Shown: positions 54,003 to 64,000 of the stretch, in pieces
Layout of the letters: each line of letters starts with the position of its first letter
Numbering within the stretch: position 1 is the first letter of the stretch
DNA from: JAAELZ01 sp965223465
Lineage (GTDB): Bacteria; Pseudomonadota; Gammaproteobacteria; Arenicellales; Poriferihabitantaceae
NCBI GenBank assembly: GCA_965223465.1
Contig: OZ245025.1
Coordinates: forward strand, 1,364,001 to 1,428,000
DNA: 64,000 bases
Reading direction: 5' to 3'
Position numbers and translations under genes: made by a program
Notes under the pieces: generated by a model
Told to the model about the DNA's origin: nothing
The model's input: the letters and a program-made list of their open reading frames with translations, nothing else
The model's database searches: none

Positions 54003-55724
54003 TTAGTCGCTACTGCTGATAAGTTGGTAAATTGCTGTACGCAATTCAGCCGGCGAAAACGGCTTGTGTAAAATTAATAAACCATGCCGATTAGCTTCGT
54101 TGGTCAGATCTGCTGTCGTGTCTCCGGTAGTAATCATAGCAGCAATATTATGCCCATAATAGTTTCTAATTCCAGTAATTACTTGAATACCATTTTCCTC
54201 GATTAAGCGATAATCCGCGATTATAACCGTCGGTATTGAGCTTTGTTTAGCAAGCTTCTCAAGCGCTTCCTGACTAGACTTAACCGCTATTGTATCGCAT
54301 CCCCACGAATTAAGCATGCGCTGCGTGCCCGCTCTAATATCCTGATCGTCATCAATAACAATCATAAACTGACCTTGTAAATCCCACTTTAGCGGTTTAG
54401 CCTTTTGTTGCTTCACCTCCTCTAGCGCCGCTACAGGAACCTTGATTTTAAAACTTGATCCCTGTCCTAGTTGCGAATTCACCTGGATCGGTATAGATAA
54501 TAGCGTGCAAATATGACGCACAATAGATAACCCCAAACCCACGCCTTTATTTCGATCCCGCTCTTTATTGCCCAGTTGGTGATAAGAAGAAAATATATTA
54601 TCTAACTCCGCTTCGGGAATCCCGCGTCCTTCATCTTGGATTGTTATGGTAATCGACGAACCGCGAACCGAGCTTTTCAGAAGTATTCGACCCGTATCAG
54701 TATATTGTACTGCGTTCGCGAGCAAGTTACGAATTACCCGCTCCAGTAAAACTGGGTCTGATCGAACCCCTGCTTCCGTTATTTCAGTATCCAATTGCAG
54801 GCCTTTTTCTTGCGCTTGACTGGAAAACCCATCCGCTATTTTTTGCAAAAATGGCGCCAGAGAAAATGTATCAACATGAGGCGTAACCACACCTGCATCC
54901 AACCTGGAAAGATCTAGCAAGCCGTTAAACAAACCCTTCAAGGCCTTAGATGAATCTTTGACCTTTTCTAGTACTTTCTTGCCTGACTCGTTAACATAAG
55001 GCTGCAGTCCATCTATAAACAACCCCATTGCGTGCATAGGCTGTCTAAGATCGTGACTGATAGCGGCTAAAAATTTGCTCTTATCAAGATTGGATTTTTC
55101 GGCTATATCTTTCTGCTCTGTCAGCTGGGCGATCAATTTCCGATTATCGTCCCTTAATATGATTGTATTAACAATTGCGCGCTCTACATTAAAACTCATC
55201 AAGATATTGGCCAGCAAAAATATGTATACGCTGGCACCCAGTGTAATTAACGTCAGGTTATCTTGCAGAATTAAATTCAGCCCGAGTGGTAAAAGCAATA
55301 AATTTGCGTATATGATGTAAACCGCTAATACACTGGCCAATGATACTAAGGCACCCGATACGAGGCCGGCAATAACCAGCATCAATATCATACTTTCATA
55401 TGAGGAACTTATATTAATAAACGAGATTCCTGCCATACCCCAGAAAACACCCGACAAGGTCATAAAAATTAGCAGAACGAACCAGCGTGTTTGAGCATTG
55501 GTGTGGTTATATGGGTGCAAATGATAATAATACCAGACTGCGCCGCGTATTAGCGTGAGCCCTGATATCAAAATTGCCCAAGTCCCTAAATGTTCATGGT
55601 TTGAGTGCTCCAGACTTACATATATGATTGCAACAGCAATCAGATTACCTAAAGTTAGAATTGGCATATGCTGATGAATCAGCATGAGGCGTTCTTTTAG
55701 AAAAGTGGGCTTAGAAAAACTCAT
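54003..55724 (-). CDS. Hybrid sensor histidine kinase
   Basis: A 573-residue membrane kinase. It has five or six TM helices (about 20-180) without a large periplasmic sensor, then a coiled segment and the HisKA domain with H224 in FLAAISHDLRQPMHAMG. The HATPase domain follows, with the N, G1 and G2 boxes (NLLANAVQYTDTGRI, QDEGRGIPEAE, GVGLGLSIVRHI). A C-terminal receiver (about 455-570, VIIADYRL) completes it. The phosphorelay probably ends on the response regulator just downstream. The membrane-embedded sensor suggests a lipophilic or redox cue. Confidence 0.93.
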   Translation of the reverse strand: MSFSKPTFLKERLMLIHQHMPILTLGNLIAVAIIYVSLEHSNHEHLGTWAILISGLTLIRGAVWYYYHLHPYNHTNAQTRWFVLLIFMTLSGVFWGMAGISFINISSSYESMILMLVIAGLVSGALVSLASVLAVYIIYANLLLLPLGLNLILQDNLTLITLGASVYIFLLANILMSFNVERAIVNTIILRDDNRKLIAQLTEQKDIAEKSNLDKSKFLAAISHDLRQPMHAMGLFIDGLQPYVNESGKKVLEKVKDSSKALKGLFNGLLDLSRLDAGVVTPHVDTFSLAPFLQKIADGFSSQAQEKGLQLDTEITEAGVRSDPVLLERVIRNLLANAVQYTDTGRILLKSSVRGSSITITIQDEGRGIPEAELDNIFSSYHQLGNKERDRNKGVGLGLSIVRHICTLLSIPIQVNSQLGQGSSFKIKVPVAALEEVKQQKAKPLKWDLQGQFMIVIDDDQDIRAGTQRMLNSWGCDTIAVKSSQEALEKLAKQSSIPTVIIADYRLIEENGIQVITGIRNYYGHNIAAMITTGDTTADLTNEANRHGLLILHKPFSPAELRTAIYQLISSSD

Positions 55725-56023
55725 TGAACAATATCCTTATATACAAGTATGCTACCTTCCGTAATAAATCAGCGTAACAAATACTATAGTTCACGAACCG
55801 TGTACCTTTTAAAGATTTATTATCCCTGTTTCTTATTTAAACTGAAAACACTGGTATCAAACCCTTTATACGCCAAGTGTCTAAATGCTTGCGGAATACC
55901 AGTCCTAACAAATTAATGATGTATTATGCACGTATTTTTGCTCGATTGAAGCGTTATTATAGATTGATAAACCTTAACAATGCCTTGATATCAGTAGAAA
56001 ATTATGTCTCCATAAAAAATAAT

Positions 56024-56713
56024 TTATGGATAAGAAGAAAAATCTCCCCATTTGCGCTTTTTCCTAAAACGAAGTTTGGGAATCAATAGGCCTAATACCA
56101 TTCCCAGCAAGATAACACCCGCCCCTCTTATAAACCAAGCTTGTTCTGAATTATTTTTTAATCGCTCATTTTCTGCTTGCAACGAATCTTGTTTGGCTTG
56201 TGATTTTTTCAGCGCAGTAGCCAATTCAATATTCTTGTCATTTATCGCAATTGTATCTGACGCAATTTGTTTTACGTTACTAAGCTCTGTCTCTAATTCC
56301 GCATTTGCTATTTTTAACGCATTTGCATTCTGCTCGATTATCTGAACCGTAGTCCGCAGTTTTTCAATCTCTTGTTGCTGTGAGTTGAGATCTGCCTCTC
56401 TTTGTATCAACTCATTCATGCGACTTTTCGCGCTGGGTTCCGCCATCAAAAACCGAGTCAATACCCAACCTTTTACCCCTTCTTGCGTAGTCACTTGCGC
56501 ATACCCCTGATCATTTCGCCCAATTATCTCCAAAGGCTCACCACTTTTGAGCATTTTGTTTATTTTATTTTTAATTCCAGGGCCATTACGTAATGTTATT
56601 TCCAACTCGTCACTTACGTACATGGTTTCTGCCCTAACCGGGCTGGAAGCAAACATTAACGTGGTAAGCAAGATAGGCAGTGAAAACTGAAGCCTTTGAA
56701 AAAAAATCATCAT
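56024..56713 (-). CDS. SH3-domain membrane-anchored protein, YgiM-type
   Basis: A 229-residue exported protein. It has a signal peptide (cut near VRAET) and a bacterial SH3 domain (TMYVSDELEITLRNGPG, IIGRNDQGYAQVTTQEGVKGWVLTRFL). A long coiled coil (about 95-195) follows, then a C-terminal TM helix (GAGVILLGMVLGLLIPKL) and basic tail. This matches the TIGR04211 SH3-and-anchor family (E. coli YgiM). Possible peptidoglycan or metabolic-regulation roles are not settled. A second ATG one codon in is an alternative start. Confidence 0.9.
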   Translation of the reverse strand: MMIFFQRLQFSLPILLTTLMFASSPVRAETMYVSDELEITLRNGPGIKNKINKMLKSGEPLEIIGRNDQGYAQVTTQEGVKGWVLTRFLMAEPSAKSRMNELIQREADLNSQQQEIEKLRTTVQIIEQNANALKIANAELETELSNVKQIASDTIAINDKNIELATALKKSQAKQDSLQAENERLKNNSEQAWFIRGAGVILLGMVLGLLIPKLRFRKKRKWGDFSSYP

Positions 56714-56921
56714 TATCTGGGTTTAATCCGTCATCACTTATTAAAATTGCTTGTTTTCAGCGCCAAATATCGTCAACACCAACTATGTATTCCGGGTAAG
56801 ACGGTCATTATATCGTTAGCGCCACTTTATTCACAGGCTAGATACGTTCTAAGTATCGTTTTACTGACGTTTTTAAGTTCAAACTGTATTTTGTGTTTTC
56901 TTAACCTTACCTTGGCTTAAC

Positions 56922-56955
56922 AAAAAACCCCCGTACGTATATGCACGGGGGTTTT
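56922..56955 (-). terminator. Intrinsic terminator of the rRNA operon
   Basis: On the minus strand AAAACCCCCGT pairs with ACGGGGGTTTT around a 10-nt loop and ends in a T run. It lies about 10 bp after the 5S gene. Confidence 0.92.
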
Positions 56956-56964
56956 AATATAAAA

Positions 56965-57082
56965 GCCTGGCAATGACCTACTCTCACACAGGGAGGCCCT
57001 GCACTACCATCGGCGATGAACAGTTTCACTTCTGAGTTCGAAATGGGATCAGGTGGTACCTATTCTCTATGGTCACCAGGCA
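56965..57082 (-). rRNA. rrf: 5S ribosomal RNA
   Basis: About 118 nt, recognised by the 5' end TGCCTGGTGACCATAG, the central CCCATTTCGAACTCAG loop region, and the 3' end pairing back as GCCAGGC. It is the last gene of the operon. Ends are set by comparison with E. coli 5S and may be off by one or two bases. Confidence 0.95.
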
Positions 57083-57249
57083 TACTGGTCAGACAGCGCT
57101 GCTGCCTAGTTTTCCCGGATGCACTCCTGCTAAAACTGCAGGGTTGCCACAAGGAAAACAAATAGGGTAGTCATTGGCCATGTCATTCGACATATGCTTT
57201 ATTTTGAGCTTTTCTCATTTAACTCCAAGCAGACCACTTGGGTGTTATA

Positions 57250-60141
<2,892 letters not shown>

Positions 60142-60269
60142 ATATAACCCCAAATAGACTGCTATTTCAAACAATTATAACAACTATCTGAAGTTTTAAT
60201 TAAACTCAAAATATAAAGACATGTGAATAGTCCAACATCCTGAATAATTCAGTTTGTTTTCTATCCACT

Positions 60270-60315
60270 GTGAATATTCAAACGCCAATAAATTGGCGCG
60301 ATGCTAAATATTCAC
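60270..60315 (-). promoter_or_regulatory. Two-part hairpin in the tRNA-23S spacer
   Basis: GTGAATATT (60270-60278) pairs with AATATTCAC (60307-60315), enclosing a second stem CGCCAAT (60283-60289) with ATTGGCG (60292-60298). It is probably a processing structure of the pre-rRNA. The rest of the 387-bp spacer shows no gene. Confidence 0.5.
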
Positions 60316-60528
60316 GGTACCCGCATACTGTAGAAAAACACCGATATCGATTTATATATAACACTGATATATCTCTATCTTCGTCTATCTCACACTATGC
60401 GTGTGCCTTTGACTACCCTAATTGTAAAAGATCCAGAAAACGATAAATCGTTCTCTCAAGTTGTAAATATCAATCCTGCCTAACTTGATGCGGCTAAGAT
60501 TGAGATTTACAACTTTAGTTAGTAAAAA

Positions 60529-60604
60529 TGGTGGAGCCAGGCGGGATCGAACCGCCGACCTCCTGCGTGCAAGGCAGGCGCTCTCCCAGCTGAGCTATGG
60601 CCCC
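60529..60604 (-). tRNA. tRNA-Ala (anticodon TGC)
   Basis: A 76-nt tRNA beginning GGGGCCATAGCTC and ending GGCTCCACCA, with CCA encoded. The anticodon loop CTTGCACG gives TGC. Acceptor, D, anticodon and T stems all pair. It lies in the 16S-23S spacer after tRNA-Ile. Confidence 0.97.
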
Positions 60605-60694
60605 TTTGCTCGACTTTTTGAAACTTGGGTTTTCTGCCTTGCGTAGTTTGCAAGTGCAAATGAGCAAGAATAGAAAATTCGAGATTCGTAAAAG

Positions 60695-60771
<77 letters not shown>

Positions 60772-60859
60772 AATGCTTTCAAGTCGTTAGCGACTGCGAG
60801 CCAAGTTAACACGACGATGCTAGGCATCGTGGCGCTCGAACCTTGTGCTATCGCACCCC

Positions 60860-60874
60860 GCTACAGACCCAATG
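60860..60874 (-). repeat. Duplicated 5' end of tRNA-Ile in the 16S spacer
   Basis: The 15-nt string GCTACAGACCCAATG occurs at 60761-60775, where it covers the tRNA-Ile start, and again at 60860-60874. The second copy therefore carries the first 12 bases or so of tRNA-Ile without the rest. The roughly 85 bp between the copies contain a GC-rich dyad (CGATGC/GCATCG near 60814-60830). This looks like a duplication or small insertion in the spacer. Confidence 0.6.
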
Positions 60875-60990
60875 TTTACTCTTAGCCTATTGAGGAGTAT
60901 TCATCCGCTGTAGGCTCGCATTCGGTCCAAATACTAACTAGTTCCAAGCAGATTGTGTGGACGCTTCTGAGTAGCGGAATCTTTATCTTT

Positions 60991-62544
<1,554 letters not shown>

Positions 62545-62667
62545 AAAAATTGCTCTAATACAAGAGCTGGTTTTTTGCACTTTATTTGAATAAATTCGCC
62601 TAAAGTGACTCACTGGATGGATTCCTGAATCTAGACAGAAGCGCCCACACAATTTGCTTGGATTAAA

Positions 62668-62679
62668 TTTTAAAAGAGC
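62668..62679 (-). promoter_or_regulatory. BoxA-like antitermination site in the rRNA leader
   Basis: On the minus strand GCTCTTTTAAAA resembles the E. coli rrn boxA (TGCTCTTTAACA). It lies between promoter P2 and 16S, where boxA is expected for Nus-factor antitermination. Confidence 0.5.
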
Positions 62680-62731
62680 CGTTGATCTGATACCAAAACA
62701 CGGTGTTTCGCCAGCAGATCTGGGAGCGCGT

Positions 62732-62759
62732 ATTCTACGCTCCCTATGGGGATTGTCAA
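62732..62759 (-). promoter_or_regulatory. rRNA operon promoter P2
   Basis: TTGACA (62759-62754) and TAGAAT (62737-62732) are 16 bp apart on the minus strand and are followed by the GC-rich discriminator ACGCGCTCCC. This pattern fits stringent-response and growth-rate control. Confidence 0.8.
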
Positions 62760-62834
62760 CACCCAAATTAAATTAATTTCTGATTAGGGAAACACACCCA
62801 AAAGATGGGTCTATTTCCGTAACCAAGGGCGCGC

Positions 62835-62882
62835 ATTATAGGTAAGTAAACCCAATGCACAAGCTTTATTTTTATTTATTTT
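62835..62882 (-). promoter_or_regulatory. rRNA operon promoter P1 with UP element
   Basis: TTGTGC (62862-62857) and TATAAT (62840-62835) are 16 bp apart on the minus strand, followed by GCGCGCCC. An A/T-tract of about 20 bp directly upstream of the -35 (62863-62882) looks like an UP element. P1 and P2 are about 100 bp apart, as in E. coli rrn operons. The remaining DNA to 63025 shows nothing else. Confidence 0.75.
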
Positions 62883-63025
62883 CCGGGGTTACGATTTATC
62901 GTGATAATACCCACTTTTATTCCAGCAATTGGGCGGGTTAATCAGCCTAGCGTAGACTACTGAAGCGTGATATTTGGTCAAATACTAAAATGGGTAGTAT
63001 GGGCGCGTGAAAAGTGACCGGTTGC

Positions 63026-63553
63026 CTAAAAGAATTTGATCGCCATCGATAAAATATCATCAATCATGGAGCCATCGCCATCGGTATCCAGAAAACTGGT
63101 CAACAAACCACCGCCCGATTTTCTATTAAAGCCTGCAGACCGGGTTTTACGCTTCATCATTCCCATTACGATCATCGCCACAATTGGCAGCATTTTCTTT
63201 AACATCCCGGAACTTAAACCCGATTTTTTTGCAGCTGCACCAGCAACGTTGCGACTGACGTCTTTACTCCCGAGTATGTGCCCCAGAACTTCGTTCCCCT
63301 CATTGATGGTTTCGTCCAGGTTGAGTGATGAGAAATTATCCAGCGTTCGGTCATGGCTGCCGCGCTTGAGCGCATCCAATAAAGACCCGGTTCCCGCTTT
63401 CGTCTGCATATTGCGTTGTAAGCCTCTCGATAAGGCAGGCGTTAAGCCCTTGATGGCGGCTTCTGCGGTTCGCTTGTCTATCCCCACACTTTTCGCGACC
63501 TGGCCCACCAGGGCGCCACCCGCTTCTTTCATAATTGATTCTAAAATACCCAA
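63026..63553 (-). CDS. DUF937 domain protein
   Basis: A 175-residue protein of the DUF937 family. The N-terminal part (GILESIMKEAGGALVGQVAKSVGIDKRTAEAAIKGLTPALSRGL) and the NEVLGHILGSKDVSRNVAGAAAKKSGLSSGMLKKMLPIVAMIVMGMM core are typical. The C-terminus holds an EF-hand-like DTDGDGSMIDD loop that could bind Ca2+. Function is unknown. It begins just downstream of the cpoB gene on the same strand. Confidence 0.88.
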   Translation of the reverse strand: MGILESIMKEAGGALVGQVAKSVGIDKRTAEAAIKGLTPALSRGLQRNMQTKAGTGSLLDALKRGSHDRTLDNFSSLNLDETINEGNEVLGHILGSKDVSRNVAGAAAKKSGLSSGMLKKMLPIVAMIVMGMMKRKTRSAGFNRKSGGGLLTSFLDTDGDGSMIDDILSMAIKFF

Positions 63554-63605
63554 AATCTTATCCCCTTCAGATCGTAATTAGCTTTCCTGCCATTTCTGCC
63601 AAGCG

Positions 63606-64000
63606 TTAATTTGAAATGCCGCGTTCGATGCGCTCCAAACGAGACTTTGCGGATATCGCGACCGGATGATCCGCATACCGACGTAATACATCATTAAAGG
63701 TGGCCTCTGCATTTTGATAATCGCCTATGTCATACTGTACATAACCCACCTTTAACAAGGCTTCGGGTACGCGATCACTACTTGGATACTGGGCAACCAC
63801 GCTGCGAAAGGCACGAATCGCCGCTTCATATTGGCGATTGACATAGTTGGCCTCTCCAATCCAGTAACTGGCATCGTCCGCCAGGCCGCCATCGGGATAC
63901 TGGTTCACCAGCTGGGTGAAAATATTGATCGCTTCGGTGTAACGAGATTCTTTTAAGTGATCAAAGCCCTGATCATACAGCGTTTGTTGATCCGTACCAG
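63606..64000 (-). CDS. cpoB: Cell division coordinator CpoB (YbgF), 3' part
   Basis: The C-terminal TPR domain of CpoB, cut by the window edge: the frame stays open from the stop at 63606 to base 64000. Visible repeats include ESRYTEAINIFTQLVNQYPDGGLADDASYWIGEANY, YEAAIRAFRSVVAQYPSSDRVPEALLKVGYVQYDIGDY and AEATFNDVLRRYADHPVAISAKSRLE. CpoB links the Tol-Pal machine to PBP1b during division. tolB-pal should therefore lie just beyond the window. Confidence 0.9.
   Translation of the reverse strand, partial: GTDQQTLYDQGFDHLKESRYTEAINIFTQLVNQYPDGGLADDASYWIGEANYVNRQYEAAIRAFRSVVAQYPSSDRVPEALLKVGYVQYDIGDYQNAEATFNDVLRRYADHPVAISAKSRLERIERGISN

Overview
The window is a chromosomal segment of a gammaproteobacterium, very probably a marine or salt-adapted chemolithotrophic sulfur oxidiser that respires oxygen at low tension. 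Three things support this. The block lpxC / dciA / secA / argJ / mutT / coaE / pilD-pilC-pilB / pilA follows typical gammaproteobacterial order. The rRNA operon is 16S-tRNA-Ile-tRNA-Ala-23S-5S. The metabolic genes combine soxXYZA, tusA-dsrE2, a cbb3 oxidase with ccoG, an Fe-S type FNR, anaerobic hemN and an ectoine-degradation operon. I cannot name the genus from the sequence alone.

Layout. 1-9.9 kb: a secreted seven-bladed beta-propeller protein, rnr-rlmB, ygfZ, a MarC-family membrane protein, ygiQ and ppk2. 10-15 kb: a four-gene operon read as ectoine catabolism (doeA, doeB, an MFS transporter, a doeD-like aminotransferase). 15-25.8 kb: accessory and household genes, including an OmpA lipoprotein, an ankyrin protein, a NAPE-PLD-like hydrolase, a glucokinase gene broken by a 10-bp insertion, several small proteins, a TauE/SafE permease and a TlpA-like thioredoxin. 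25.9-33 kb: the low-oxygen respiration block ccoNOQP, ccoG, fnr, hemN. 33-38.2 kb: sulfur genes dsrE2, tusA and soxXYZA, with a BepA-like protease between the two groups. 38.2-40 kb: a degenerate bioC-like gene divergent from comF. 40-46.4 kb: two tandem type IV pilins separated by a TfpZ-type accessory gene, then pilBCD. 46.3-53 kb: coaE, mutT, argJ, secA, dciA and lpxC. 53-56.7 kb: a two-component system and a ygiM-type SH3 protein. 56.9-62.9 kb: a complete rRNA operon on the minus strand with tandem promoters. 63-64 kb: a DUF937 protein and the 3' part of cpoB.

How the genes work together. The FNR protein keeps the cysteine ligands and the ETISR recognition helix of E. coli FNR. FNR-type boxes of the TTGAC-N4-GTCAA kind lie upstream of ccoN, hemN and soxX. 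Two of the three have the spacing to a -10 box expected of a class II activated promoter. This suggests that the cbb3 oxidase, anaerobic haem synthesis and Sox sulfur oxidation form one oxygen-responsive regulon. TusA and DsrE2 would handle sulfane sulfur in the cytoplasm, while periplasmic SoxAX and SoxYZ would bind and carry thiosulfate. SoxB and SoxCD are not in the window.

Two genes look damaged: glk clearly, and the bioC-like gene probably. I see no insertion sequence, prophage or CRISPR array. Several start sites are placed at internal codons because a ribosome-binding site or a terminator favours them, and this is stated entry by entry.
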